DNA of 47,338 nucleotides. Origin: JBFWVD01 sp050246915 (lineage in GTDB: Bacteria; Actinomycetota; Acidimicrobiia; Acidimicrobiales; Ilumatobacteraceae). The notes beneath the pieces are model-generated. The model worked only from the letters and a program-made list of their open reading frames with translations. It was not told the origin of the DNA and made no database searches. The DNA is taken from the NCBI GenBank assembly GCA_050246915.1, contig JBFWVD010000040.1, positions 1-47,338 of the forward strand, given 5' to 3'. Below are positions 7,500-16,575 of this stretch, one piece after another; position 1 is the stretch's first letter, and every line of letters begins with the position of its first letter. The position numbers were made by a program, and so were the translations under genes.

Positions 7500-10307
7500 A
7501 TGTCCCACGAGCCACCGACCTCTACCGGACCCTCCACGTCGACCCTGCCCGGTCGCGAGGCTTCCGGCCGCTTCCCCGGGCCAGGCGTGCTCGGGCGCTC
7601 CGTGGTCGTGACCGATCTCGAAGCGCTCAGAGCGGCCGACCTCGAGGCCGCGACCCACGGTTGGCCGGTGGTCACCATCGGGGCCGAACAACTGAACGAT
7701 CCACGCTCCGTGGCCGACCTCCTCCATCAGCATTGGTTGCGACGCGATCCGATGGTCATCGTCATGGCGATCGACCCGGCAACGCTTCGCGTCCCCGAGG
7801 TCGATCATCGAGAACCGTGGCAGCTCACGCCCGAGTTCGAGTTCAGCCGCGAGCGCCTCCAGTTCCTCGTGTGGGCGAACTCGTGGGATCTGCGCTCGGG
7901 CACCGCTGTGTGGTGGTGGGGGCGCAAGGCCGCTCGCCTCGGCGAGGCCCGCGAACGCAACAGCACCGACGGCGACATCACCTTGCCCGACGGAACTGCG
8001 GCATGGGTCGATGGCGGACCGCGTCAGACCTTCCCATCGGAGGTGGCGAACGCGCTCGGCACCGTGGTGCACCGCGAATCGGTGGAGCTCGGTCAGCTCA
8101 GCACCATGACCGACGGACCTTGTACCGCCGAGCTCACCGCCGACCAACTCGACGCAGTCACCCACGCGGTGGGTCCTGCCCGCATCATCGCTCCCGCCGG
8201 CTCGGGAAAGACGCGGGTGCTCACCGAGCGCTTGCGCGTGTTGCGCGCCCTGCGGGGCTGGGAGTCCGAGACGGTCACCACCTTGGCGTACAACCGTCGA
8301 GCCGTCGACGAACTCGAGGAGCGCACCGTCGGACTCGGCGCCCATCTGCGCACGATCAACTCCGCGGGCCTCGCCATCATCAACGGCACCGGCGGCTTCG
8401 CCCGACCGGGTGGACGGCGACCACGCCAGGTCATCGAGGAGTACCAGGTCCGCCGCATCATCGGCGATCTCATCACCGTGCCACGCCAGGCCAACTCCGA
8501 TCCGTACGCCGCATACATCGAAGGTCTGCGCCTCATCCGTCGCGCCCTCGTGTCGCCAGAGGCGGCCGAGAAGCTCGTCGACGCCGACGGCCTCTCCGGT
8601 CTCTTCGATCGATATTGCCAACAGCTCGAGGACAACAACCTCGTCGACTTCGACGGACAGCAGTACGAGGCCATCAAGGTGCTCCTCACCGACCCGCGCT
8701 CCCGAGCTGTGGCCCAGGCGCGTTGTCGCCATCTCCTCGTCGACGAGTTCCAAGACCTCACGCCCGCCGATGTGTTGCTCATCCGGCTGCTCGCCGCGCC
8801 CGGCTACGACGTGTTCGGTGTCGGCGATGACGACCAGGTCATCTACGGGTTCGGTGGCGCCTCACCGCGGTTCTTGGTCTCGTTCGATCGTTACTTCCCC
8901 GGAGCGACCTCCCACGCGTTGAGTGTCAATTATCGTTGCCCACCGGCGGTGGTCACATCGGCAACGACGTTGCTCGGGTACAACCGTGAACGGGTCGACA
9001 AGGCGGTTCGTCCCGCGCCCGGGCGCCTCACCATCGCCGGCGAGTTCGAGATCACCACGGTCGACCCGCTGCAGGAAGCTTCCGTGGCGGCCGACCGCCT
9101 CGAGCGGTGGGCGGCCGAAGGTGGCTCCTACGACCAGATGGCCGTGCTCGCGCGCGTCAACTCGGTCCTACTCCCCATCCAGGTGACCTGTACCGAACGA
9201 TCCATCCCATGCCGCCGCGCCATCGACGCGACCATCTTGGATCGCACGGGGATGCGCACGGCACTGGCCTATCTGCGCATCGCCGTGAACCCGGGCGACA
9301 TCACCGCTGCCGACATCGCCGAGACCATTCGGCGACCATCTCGTCGCATTGCCCGCAACGTCGTCGAGATGACCACGAAACGCCGGCGGCACAGCATCGC
9401 CAGCGTCGAAGCGCTGGCATCGCGGCTGACGGGACGCGATCGCTTCAGCCTCGAGGACTACTGCACCGATCTGCGCCTCGTCGCGGCCACGGCGTCGACA
9501 GGCAGCACCGTCGAGGTGGTGCGTGTCATCCGCGACGAGGTCGGTCTCGGCGGAGCGATGGAAGTGCTCGATCAATCCAAGGGCGCCGCCGATCGATCCA
9601 CCCATCGCGACGATCTCGAGGCGCTCGAGCAGGTCGCCGCGCTCCACGACGATCCGCACACCTTCGAGCAGTGGCTGCGATCGGTGCTGACACGTCCCAC
9701 CACCCCCAACAACACCGCGGACCGCGTCGACGCATCCGGCGACGCAACCGGGGCCGGGGTGGAGCTGTCATCGATCCACCGGGTGAAAGGACGCGAGTGG
9801 GATCACGTGATCGTCATCGGCGCCGATGCCGAGCTGCTCCCCCATCGACTCACCGACGACGAGGAGGAAGAGCGACGCCTGCTGCACGTGGCCATCACCC
9901 GCGGCCGGCAGGAGGTGGTCGTCCTCGCCGATCGTGACCGACCCTCCCCATTCGTGGCTGAACTCACCACGCCAGCCCCGCCGGAGTCCGAGCGAACGAT
10001 CGTGCGTTCTCGCGGCAATCGACCCAACGCCGAGGTCAAGGCGACGTCGAGCGCGAACACCGCGGCGGCATCCTCCGCTGATCCGACGATCCTGGCCGCG
10101 CTCAAGCGCTGGCGCGCTCAGACGGCGCGTCGCGCCAACGTGCCGGCCTACGTCGTGTTCAGCGACGCCCACCTCGAGGGCATCGCGTCGGCACGACCCT
10201 CCAGCGAGCGCGAACTCGCTCGCTGCGCGGGGGTGGGGCCCACCAAGCTCGAGCGATACGGCGACGAGGTGCTGGCCATCATCGACGCGTGCGTCACGAG
10301 CGAGTGA
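7500..10307 (+). CDS. UvrD/PcrA-like superfamily 1 helicase with HRDC domain and N-terminal extension
   Basis: This is a DNA helicase of about 935 aa. The core starts near residue 208: Q-motif region LTADQLDAV, Walker A APAGSGKT at 231-238, DEFQD at 415-419, GDDDQVIYGF, VNYRCP, then SSIHRVKGREWDHV and LLHVAITRG. The last 70 residues form an HRDC-like domain (ALKRWRAQ ... AGVGPTKLERYGDEVL), as in mycobacterial UvrD2. The first 200 residues are not helicase and match nothing I know; they include WWWGRKAARLG. Although the frame stays open upstream to 6240, that part is antisense to the phosphatase and is excluded. Probable role is DNA repair or replication restart. Confidence 0.92.
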   Translation: MSHEPPTSTGPSTSTLPGREASGRFPGPGVLGRSVVVTDLEALRAADLEAATHGWPVVTIGAEQLNDPRSVADLLHQHWLRRDPMVIVMAIDPATLRVPEVDHREPWQLTPEFEFSRERLQFLVWANSWDLRSGTAVWWWGRKAARLGEARERNSTDGDITLPDGTAAWVDGGPRQTFPSEVANALGTVVHRESVELGQLSTMTDGPCTAELTADQLDAVTHAVGPARIIAPAGSGKTRVLTERLRVLRALRGWESETVTTLAYNRRAVDELEERTVGLGAHLRTINSAGLAIINGTGGFARPGGRRPRQVIEEYQVRRIIGDLITVPRQANSDPYAAYIEGLRLIRRALVSPEAAEKLVDADGLSGLFDRYCQQLEDNNLVDFDGQQYEAIKVLLTDPRSRAVAQARCRHLLVDEFQDLTPADVLLIRLLAAPGYDVFGVGDDDQVIYGFGGASPRFLVSFDRYFPGATSHALSVNYRCPPAVVTSATTLLGYNRERVDKAVRPAPGRLTIAGEFEITTVDPLQEASVAADRLERWAAEGGSYDQMAVLARVNSVLLPIQVTCTERSIPCRRAIDATILDRTGMRTALAYLRIAVNPGDITAADIAETIRRPSRRIARNVVEMTTKRRRHSIASVEALASRLTGRDRFSLEDYCTDLRLVAATASTGSTVEVVRVIRDEVGLGGAMEVLDQSKGAADRSTHRDDLEALEQVAALHDDPHTFEQWLRSVLTRPTTPNNTADRVDASGDATGAGVELSSIHRVKGREWDHVIVIGADAELLPHRLTDDEEEERRLLHVAITRGRQEVVVLADRDRPSPFVAELTTPAPPESERTIVRSRGNRPNAEVKATSSANTAAASSADPTILAALKRWRAQTARRANVPAYVVFSDAHLEGIASARPSSERELARCAGVGPTKLERYGDEVLAIIDACVTSE

Positions 10308-10349
10308 GGCGGCCGACGCGCTCGAGTGCCAACGCCAGACGGTGTCGCT

Positions 10350-11171
10350 TCAGATCATGAATGCCATGGCGTCGACCATCCGAACACCCAGCGCCTGATC
10401 TCCGGACATCGCCACCAACGATCGCGCCCGCACGTCCGGCCCTGCCCATCGACCCAATGCCAAGCAACAGAACGTTTCGGCCGCCATCTGCAGGCCCACC
10501 GTTGCCGTCTGCCCATCCGGCAGCGGGCCACTTGCTCGCGCTCGTCGCCCTTCGACAACGACGGTGAACCGGCGACCGCCGTCCCCCGTGAGGTCGAACG
10601 CCACGACGTCACCGTCGCTCGCCGATGCCCTACGCGCCGCGATGAAACCCATGGCTCCGACGAATCGATCGATGGCTCGCTCGGCGATGCGGCCACTGTG
10701 GTGCCCCGGCATGGACAACGCTCGTCGGATGTCCTGCTCGTGCACCCAGCAGTCCATGAGCCGTACGTCCATGAATTCCCGATAGGCGACGTTGCCGATG
10801 GGTGAAGGACCGACGCGATCGAGGTCGGATTCGCTCATCTGTTCGAGCGTGGCCAAGCGTCGGCGAGTGATCGATCGGAAGCGGTCGATCACGTCCGCCT
10901 TGGGGAGCGAGCGCAAGGACTCCACCCACGCTTCGTTCATCGCCCCGATGGGATTTTTGACGTGTGGCGCGGTGGTGACCTCAGCCGACGCGTCCGGTGT
11001 CGGTTCGCCCGACAGCGTCGATTCGGTGCCGATGATGTGTCCGATGTTGTCGGCCACCGACCAGCCCGGGCACTCGGTCGCCGTTCGCCACTGCTCCTCA
11101 CTCAATGGCCCCACGAGATCAGTGAGCAATTCCCATTGACGCCCCAACAGCGTGATCACTTCATCGGGCAT
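10350..11171 (-). CDS. maleylpyruvate isomerase family mycothiol-dependent enzyme
   Basis: The protein is about 273 aa. The N-terminal DinB-like four-helix domain carries ATECPGWSVADNIGHIIGTE, whose histidine and WVHEQDIRRAL near residue 160 supply the expected metal ligands. The C-terminal part (FDLTGDGGRRFTVVVEG) matches the family's second domain. Members use mycothiol as cofactor; the substrate cannot be inferred. The start at MPDEVITLLG has AGGAG about 7 bases upstream, so this gene is led by a Shine-Dalgarno sequence, with a GATACT box further upstream. It converges on uvrD across a 42-base gap. Confidence 0.87.
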   Translation of the reverse strand: MPDEVITLLGRQWELLTDLVGPLSEEQWRTATECPGWSVADNIGHIIGTESTLSGEPTPDASAEVTTAPHVKNPIGAMNEAWVESLRSLPKADVIDRFRSITRRRLATLEQMSESDLDRVGPSPIGNVAYREFMDVRLMDCWVHEQDIRRALSMPGHHSGRIAERAIDRFVGAMGFIAARRASASDGDVVAFDLTGDGGRRFTVVVEGRRARASGPLPDGQTATVGLQMAAETFCCLALGRWAGPDVRARSLVAMSGDQALGVRMVDAMAFMI

Positions 11172-11348
11172 GTCCACTCCTGTGTTCGCCGGCGTGTTCG
11201 TCAGCACCCAGTATCGATCACGCAACTCCCGCCCTGAGAGCTGCCCGAGCAGCACCCCGTGGTGATCGAGCCCCGCCAGCGCTTGCTGAGCCCTTGACCG
11301 TTTGCAGGGCTAGCACCCCTCTTGCTTCCTTTCCGACGAACCGAGCGC

Positions 11349-11401
11349 CACTCTTCGTGAACACACATCCACGAGATGCCTCCAGTCGTCACTCTTCGTG
11401 A
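11349..11401. repeat. 12-bp direct repeat pair upstream of secreted repeat protein
   Basis: CACTCTTCGTGA occurs at 11349-11360 and 11390-11401, spaced 41 bases start to start (about four helical turns), in the 266-base gap between the isomerase-like gene and the secreted protein. Same-face spacing fits a regulator site, but this is inference. The rest of the gap shows no gene. Confidence 0.5.
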
Positions 11402-11437
11402 CTTTCCGGCCATCTCCCTCGGGCGAGGAGCACACCC

Positions 11438-12820
11438 ATGAAGCGCACCATCGTGATCGCATCGCTGCTCGGCTTGGCGGCAACCGCCGCCAGCCAAGGC
11501 GTCGCACAGGCCACCGAACAGAGCCCCAACGGCAATGGTGTGCTCCAGGCGGCCGGCGCGCCCTGCGTGAGCGCCGGCTTGTCCGATCCCGATGAGGGAC
11601 TCGTCATCGATGTCGCCTCGTACTCCATCGCCATCGACTGCGACAGTGGACTCACCACCTTCTCGGCAACGACATACGACAGTTGGACGATGGCCGATCT
11701 CTACTCGGTCTCGGTGGTTCTCGACGTCGACAACAACTCCGGCACCGGCTGCTACGGGGTCGACTACGTCGGCGGACTCGCCCCTGGCGACGGCCTCGTG
11801 GTGCTGTCGACACCCAACTGCGACTTCAACGGTTGGCAGCCGGTGGGTTCCGCATCGATCACCCACCCGACGGCCAACACCTTGTCGGTCAGCTTCACCG
11901 TGCCGGCGCTGCGCGACGTGACCCATCCCGTCGGATGGGCCGGCGCGGTGGAGTCCTGGTACACCGACCCCGACATGACCCCCGATGGCACCGACCTCAT
12001 CGTCACCGCGTCGACGAAGGTCGGCGGCACGGTCGTGACTCCTCCCGCCACGCCTACGGGCCCGATCACGTCGGGATACTGGATGGTCGCCAGTGACGGG
12101 CACGTGTGGTCCTTCGGTGGCGTGCCGAACCTCGGGAACGCCACGATCGCCAAGGGCCGCAAGGCCGTTGATCTCGAACCCACACCGAACGGCGACGGCT
12201 ACTGGATCCTCGACGACGCGGGAGGAGTCCAAGCCTTCGGCGCCGCGGGCCGATTCGGCGCACTCACCGCCACACCCCTGCGCTCCGGCGAAGTGTTCTC
12301 GTCGTTGTCATCCACTCCGACCGGCGACGGCTACTGGGCCTTCACCTCGCAAGGCCGGGTCTTCGTCGGCGGCAACGCTCGTCACTTCGGCGACATGGGC
12401 GCCACTGCTCTCAACGGCCCGGTGGTCGGATCCTCGATCACCCCGACCGGACTCGGCTACTGGATGGTCGGCTCTGACGGCGGCATCTTCTCCTTCGGCG
12501 ACGCACAGTTCTTCGGTTCGATGGGCGGGACCGTCTTGAACAAACCGGTCAACGGACTCGTCCCCACTCCCTCGAACAACGGCTACTGGCTCATCGCCTC
12601 CGACGGCGGCATCTTCGCCTTCGGCGATGCTCCCTTCCTCGGATCCCTTGGCGGCATCACCTTGAACCAACCGGTCATCGGGGCCGTGCCGTTCGGCTCC
12701 GGCTATCTGATGGTCGCTTCCGACGGCGGCATCTTCAACTTCTCCGACAAGGCCTTCTACGGATCGCTCGGTGGCCAGAGCCTCGCTGCCGCGGTGTCAT
12801 CGGTCGCAGTGCACTCCTGA
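11438..12820 (+). CDS. secreted protein with six GYW/SDGG beta-repeat units
   Basis: This exported protein is about 460 aa. The signal peptide is MKRTIVIASLLGLAATAAS with cleavage probably after AQA near residue 25. Residues 30-200 form a beta-rich domain with four cysteines (43, 68, 105, 127) and Asp-rich DVDNNSGTGCYGVDY that resembles a calcium-loop motif. From residue 213 six units of 40-44 residues follow, each GYWMVASDGG-IFxFGDAxFxGS-like, starting near 213, 254, 298, 340, 382 and 422. Such repeats recur in actinobacterial extracytoplasmic proteins and probably fold as a beta-propeller. GAGGAG lies 9 bases before the ATG. Function unknown. Confidence 0.88.
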   Translation: MKRTIVIASLLGLAATAASQGVAQATEQSPNGNGVLQAAGAPCVSAGLSDPDEGLVIDVASYSIAIDCDSGLTTFSATTYDSWTMADLYSVSVVLDVDNNSGTGCYGVDYVGGLAPGDGLVVLSTPNCDFNGWQPVGSASITHPTANTLSVSFTVPALRDVTHPVGWAGAVESWYTDPDMTPDGTDLIVTASTKVGGTVVTPPATPTGPITSGYWMVASDGHVWSFGGVPNLGNATIAKGRKAVDLEPTPNGDGYWILDDAGGVQAFGAAGRFGALTATPLRSGEVFSSLSSTPTGDGYWAFTSQGRVFVGGNARHFGDMGATALNGPVVGSSITPTGLGYWMVGSDGGIFSFGDAQFFGSMGGTVLNKPVNGLVPTPSNNGYWLIASDGGIFAFGDAPFLGSLGGITLNQPVIGAVPFGSGYLMVASDGGIFNFSDKAFYGSLGGQSLAAAVSSVAVHS

Positions 12821-12860
12821 TCGCCTGCCCGGTCGACGCTGTTCGTGTCACCATCGCGCA

Positions 12861-13268
12861 GTGGATGAATACCGCACCCCCCGAGGACATCGCATCCACA
12901 GCGACGCCATCACCTGGACGACGACGAGAAGCGGCGGTCCGGGTGGTCAACACGCCAACACCAGCGACACTGCGGTGACGATGGTGTGTGATCTGGCGAC
13001 GTGCGGCTTGCACCCGGTCATCGTCGAGCGGTTGATCCGCGCGCTGGGCCCGACCCTCACCGTCCGCAGCGCCGACTCGCGATCACAATGGCGCAACCGG
13101 CAGACTGCGTGGGCGCGCATGGCCGAGACGATCGATGAGTCGGCTCGGCCGCCCAAGCCGCGGCGGCCCACGCGCCCCTCGCGATCATCGGTCGAGGCCC
13201 GCCTGACCTCGAAGCGACGCCAGAGCGAACGCAAGCGCAACCGGACTGGACACCATGACGAGCACTGA
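12861..13268 (+). CDS. arfB: ArfB-like peptidyl-tRNA hydrolase (release-factor GGQ domain)
   Basis: The protein is about 135 aa. It has the catalytic GGQ loop SGGPGGQHANTSDTAV at about residues 29-44 and the highly basic C-terminal tail (SKRRQSERKRNR) that inserts into the mRNA channel in ArfB/ICT1 family ribosome-rescue factors. It lacks the codon-recognition domains of RF1/RF2, so it fits the rescue type. The only reasonable start is GTG at 12861 (VDEYRTPRGHRI); a nearby ATG is out of frame. Its end overlaps the methyltransferase start by 14 bases, implying coupled expression. Confidence 0.88.
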   Translation: MDEYRTPRGHRIHSDAITWTTTRSGGPGGQHANTSDTAVTMVCDLATCGLHPVIVERLIRALGPTLTVRSADSRSQWRNRQTAWARMAETIDESARPPKPRRPTRPSRSSVEARLTSKRRQSERKRNRTGHHDEH

Positions 13269-14544
13269 CCCCACCGAGGCGCTGACAACCCCGGGCCACC
13301 CGATCGACCCACCATCCATCGCGCTTCCGGCGCGCAGCAACAACCGACTCGCGGTGCGCATCACCAAGGATGCGCAACGACAATTGCGCTCCGGCCATCC
13401 GTGGGTCTACGACTCCTCCATCACCTCGGTCAACGGTGAGGGCGCGCCCGGTGATCTTGCTGTCATCTTCGATGAGCAACGCAAGTTCGTCGCCATCGGC
13501 TTGTGGGACCCCAGCTCTCCCATCCGCATCAAGATCCTCCACCGCGGTCGCCCAGCGACGATCGACGGAACCTGGTGGCGCAAGCAGATCTCGGCCTCGA
13601 TCGAGCGACGTTCCGCGCTACTCGAGCCCGCGGGCGACACCACCGCCTATCGATGTGTGAACGGTGAGAGCGACGGCCTTCCCGGCCTCATCCTCGACCG
13701 CTACGACGATCACTACGTACTCAAGCTCTACAGCCCGGGCTGGTTCCCGCATCTCGTCGACGTCGTACCTGCCATCGTCGAGACAACCCAGTGTGCGTCC
13801 CTCGTCCTGCGCTGGAGCCGCGCCGTTGCCGCCAGCAACGTGCACGGACTGCACGAAGGAATGGCATTGCACGGTGCAGCCCCGACCGCTCCGGTGATGT
13901 TCCGTGAGAACGGCCTGCGCTTCGAGGCCGACCTCATCGCGGGGCAGAAGACCGGCTTCTTCCTCGATCAGCGTGACAACCGAGCACGGGTCCGCACCCT
14001 CACCCGGGGTGCCCGTGTCCTCGATCTGTTCTCATGCACCGGCGGGTTCTCGGTCTCGGCCGCTGCCGGCGGCGCGGTGGACGTCACCAGCGTCGACATC
14101 AGCCCCGGAGCACTCGCGGCTGCCGAGCGCAACATGGCCCACAATGCCGACGTGCCCACCGTGCGCCACAGCCGCCATCGGATCATCGAGGGTGACGCGT
14201 TCCGGGTGATGGAGCAGTTGGCCCGATCGGGGCAGCGATACGACGTGATCATCATCGACCCGCCGCCGTTCGCTCAGAACCAGGCCAGCGTGGACCGGGC
14301 CCTGAGCGCATACGCGAAGTTGACCGAACTCGGCCTGCAGCTCTTGCACCCTGGTGCGGTGCTGGTCCAAGCGTCGTGCAGTAGTCGGGTCACCCGCAGC
14401 GACTTCTTCAACTCCATCTTCGACGTCGCCGACGCCCGCGGCATCCGCCTCGAGGAGATCGATCACACCGGTCACGCGCTCGATCACCCGGCGACGTTCC
14501 CACAGGCGATGTATCTCAAGGCCTTGTTCGCTCGTCGGGGCTGA
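13255..14544 (+). CDS. class I SAM-dependent rRNA methyltransferase, RlmI-like
   Basis: This protein of about 429 aa has an N-terminal PUA-like domain (QRQLRSGHPWVYDSSI from about residue 40), a middle domain with YRCVNGESDGLPGLILDRY, and a Rossmann methyltransferase domain with KTGFFLDQRDNR, SAM motif I VLDLFSCTGGFSVSAA, and catalytic IIDPPPFAQNQ. The conserved QASCSSRVT follows. The order matches RlmI, which methylates cytosine in 23S rRNA. Exact target nucleotide is inferred from the family only. It starts inside the arfB-like gene, linking ribosome rescue and rRNA modification. The N-terminal 35 residues are extra relative to E. coli RlmI. Confidence 0.9.
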   Translation: MTSTDPTEALTTPGHPIDPPSIALPARSNNRLAVRITKDAQRQLRSGHPWVYDSSITSVNGEGAPGDLAVIFDEQRKFVAIGLWDPSSPIRIKILHRGRPATIDGTWWRKQISASIERRSALLEPAGDTTAYRCVNGESDGLPGLILDRYDDHYVLKLYSPGWFPHLVDVVPAIVETTQCASLVLRWSRAVAASNVHGLHEGMALHGAAPTAPVMFRENGLRFEADLIAGQKTGFFLDQRDNRARVRTLTRGARVLDLFSCTGGFSVSAAAGGAVDVTSVDISPGALAAAERNMAHNADVPTVRHSRHRIIEGDAFRVMEQLARSGQRYDVIIIDPPPFAQNQASVDRALSAYAKLTELGLQLLHPGAVLVQASCSSRVTRSDFFNSIFDVADARGIRLEEIDHTGHALDHPATFPQAMYLKALFARRG

Positions 14545-14588
14545 GTCACCCGGCGGTCCGGAGCGCTCGGGAGGTCGCAACGTGCACT

Positions 14589-15350
14589 TCAGCGCAGCAA
14601 TTTGATGATGGCAGCGATACCGACCACCACGATGAGCACGCGCAATACGCGTGGATCGAGCCGGCGACCGACGCGTGAGCCGATCTGACCTCCCAGTGTC
14701 GCCCCGAGCGCCAGCACACCCGCCACCGCCCAGTCCACGTCGGATGCGAAGGTGAACACCAGCGCGGCTGAGGCGTTCACCAACGTGCCCAGGACGTTCT
14801 TGGCCGCGTTGAGCCGTTGCACATGGTCGTCGACGAAGATGGTCAACAGCGCGATGAGGATCACACCCTGCGCCGCGCCAAAGTACCCCCCGTACACACC
14901 GGCAAGAAAGATTGACGCGAACATCGGCGCAGTGACGCCGTGGAGTGTCCGGTGCGCCTCGGCTTTGCGACGGTTGATGAAGCGGGACAGCTTCGGGCCG
15001 AAGATGACCAGCATCAGTGCCACGGCAATGAGCACAGGGACCACTGCGTCGAAGTAACTCGATGGCAAGGTCAACAGCAGCACCGCGCCCGTGAGGCCTC
15101 CCAACAGCGACGCCGGCCCGACCCGCATCAGCCGATCCCGCTGACCGACCAACTCACGTCGATAGCCGTACGCACCGCTCAACGACCCCGGGACCAGTCC
15201 CACGTTGTTCGACACGTTGGCCACGAGCGGCGAGTAGCCGAGGGCCAGCAGCGTCGGGAACGTGACGAGGGAGCCCGAGCCCACCACCGTGTTGATGGTC
15301 CCCGCTGCCGTCCCGGCGGCAAAGATGGCAAGGGCGTCGAGCGGCGTCAT
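14589..15350 (-). CDS. TauE/SafE family sulfite/anion exporter
   Basis: This is an integral membrane protein of about 253 aa with seven to eight hydrophobic segments. The N-terminal half repeats the family pattern AAGTINTVVGSGSLVTFPTLL and LVANVSNNVGLVPG; the second half has GVYGGYFGAAQGVILIALL and AAKNVLGTLVNASAALVF. The two inverted halves are typical of TauE/SafE transporters that move sulfite, sulfoacetate or related anions. The substrate is not inferable. AAGG lies about 10 bases before the ATG. Its neighbour on the right is a divergent serine hydrolase, and the rlmI-like gene converges on the left. Confidence 0.9.
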   Translation of the reverse strand: MTPLDALAIFAAGTAAGTINTVVGSGSLVTFPTLLALGYSPLVANVSNNVGLVPGSLSGAYGYRRELVGQRDRLMRVGPASLLGGLTGAVLLLTLPSSYFDAVVPVLIAVALMLVIFGPKLSRFINRRKAEAHRTLHGVTAPMFASIFLAGVYGGYFGAAQGVILIALLTIFVDDHVQRLNAAKNVLGTLVNASAALVFTFASDVDWAVAGVLALGATLGGQIGSRVGRRLDPRVLRVLIVVVGIAAIIKLLR

Positions 15351-15413
15351 GTCGTCGCCTTGGCTAGCACAGGCATCTGATCACCTCCGATCAGGATGGC
15401 TCGACCGCTGCAA

Positions 15414-15419
15414 TAGAGT
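15414..15419 (+). promoter_or_regulatory. -10 box (TAGAGT) of a probable leaderless promoter
   Basis: TAGAGT is followed by 6 bases (GCCCTC) and the GTG start at 15426; no Shine-Dalgarno sequence is seen. Confidence 0.5.
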
Positions 15420-15425
15420 GCCCTC

Positions 15426-16568
15426 GTGGCCGTGGCTGTAGAGGGGTACTGCGCCCCGGGGTACGAGAAGGTGGCAACGGCCTTCGCCGCGAACTTCGCC
15501 ACCGAAGGTGACGTCGGCGGCGCCGTGGCCGTGTATCGAGACGGCCTCCCCATCATCGATCTGTGGGCGGGGATCGCGGACCTGTCTTCGCAGCGGCCAT
15601 GGACCCGGGACACCATCGTCGGGGTCTTCTCCATCACCAAGGGCCTCACGACCATTGCCGCTCATCTCCTGGCGCAACGAGGCCTGCTCGACCTCGATGC
15701 TCCCGTGGCTCGCTATTGGCCGCAGTTCGCTGCCAACGGCAAGGCGGAGATCACCGTCCGCATGGTCATGTCACATCGCGCCGGCCTGGCTCACGCGCCA
15801 GGCACGTTCACCCTCGATGAAGCGCTGTCGTGGACGCCCATCGTGGACGCGTTGGCGGATGCGGCACCGCAGTGGGAGCCCGGCACCCAGCACGGCTACC
15901 ACATGCGGACGTTCGGCTGGCTGGTCGGGGAGATCATCCGTCGCGTCAGCGGCGCCCCGACGCCAGGAACGTTCTTCGCCGACGAGATCGCCACTCCGCT
16001 CGGCCTGTCCACGTGGATCGGCTTGCCCGAACAGCACGACGCTCGATGCGCCACGCTCATCCCGCCCGACTTCTCAGTACTCGATCCAGCAACGCTGCCC
16101 GTTCCAGGGACCCTTCGCTTCGACGTGGCGACGGGCCCGTCGGGGCTCTTCCGTTACGACGAGATGTGGAACACCCGCCGACTACGGGCCGCAGAGCTCC
16201 CGAGCTCGAACGCCGTCACCGATGCCCGCTCCCTGGCACGGCTCTACGCCGCATGCATTGGAACCGTCGACGGAGTCCGCATTCTCGACGACCGGACAGT
16301 GACACGCGCCTGTGAAGTGCAGTCAATTGGTCCTGACATGTTGCTGAGCCGGGAGTCGTGCTTCGGAGTCGGATTCATGCGACCCCCGATGCTCAACACG
16401 GCATGCGGACCCCGATCGTTCGGCCACGGCGGGGCAGGAGGCTCCGCATCGTTCGCCGACCCGGACCAACGGCTGGGCTTCGGCTACGTCATGAATCACA
16501 TGCGATTGGACGAAGCCGACCCACGGGTAGAGCACATCACCAATGCGCTCTACGAATGCCTCGACTGA
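15426..16568 (+). CDS. serine hydrolase of the beta-lactamase/EstB type
   Basis: The protein is about 380 aa with the penicillin-binding/esterase fold. The nucleophile motif SITK is at residues 69-72, a tyrosine of the second motif is probably Y158 in QHGYHMRTFG, and the third motif is HGGAGGSASFADP near the C-terminus. Members of this group are mainly esterases of lipid or lactone substrates rather than true lactamases. No signal peptide is evident, so it is likely cytoplasmic. The GTG at 15426 is chosen for its TAGAGT box at the leaderless distance; another in-frame GTG lies 6 bases downstream. It converges on the DUF2889 gene with 7 bases between stop codons. Confidence 0.88.
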   Translation: MAVAVEGYCAPGYEKVATAFAANFATEGDVGGAVAVYRDGLPIIDLWAGIADLSSQRPWTRDTIVGVFSITKGLTTIAAHLLAQRGLLDLDAPVARYWPQFAANGKAEITVRMVMSHRAGLAHAPGTFTLDEALSWTPIVDALADAAPQWEPGTQHGYHMRTFGWLVGEIIRRVSGAPTPGTFFADEIATPLGLSTWIGLPEQHDARCATLIPPDFSVLDPATLPVPGTLRFDVATGPSGLFRYDEMWNTRRLRAAELPSSNAVTDARSLARLYAACIGTVDGVRILDDRTVTRACEVQSIGPDMLLSRESCFGVGFMRPPMLNTACGPRSFGHGGAGGSASFADPDQRLGFGYVMNHMRLDEADPRVEHITNALYECLD

Positions 16569-16575
16569 TCACTGT

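Noticed and set aside
11201..12232. Long minus-strand frame across the secreted repeat protein
   Set aside because: Composition is Arg/Gly/Val-rich shadow of a GC-rich coding strand with no domain; the plus-strand gene has a signal peptide, ribosome site and repeats.
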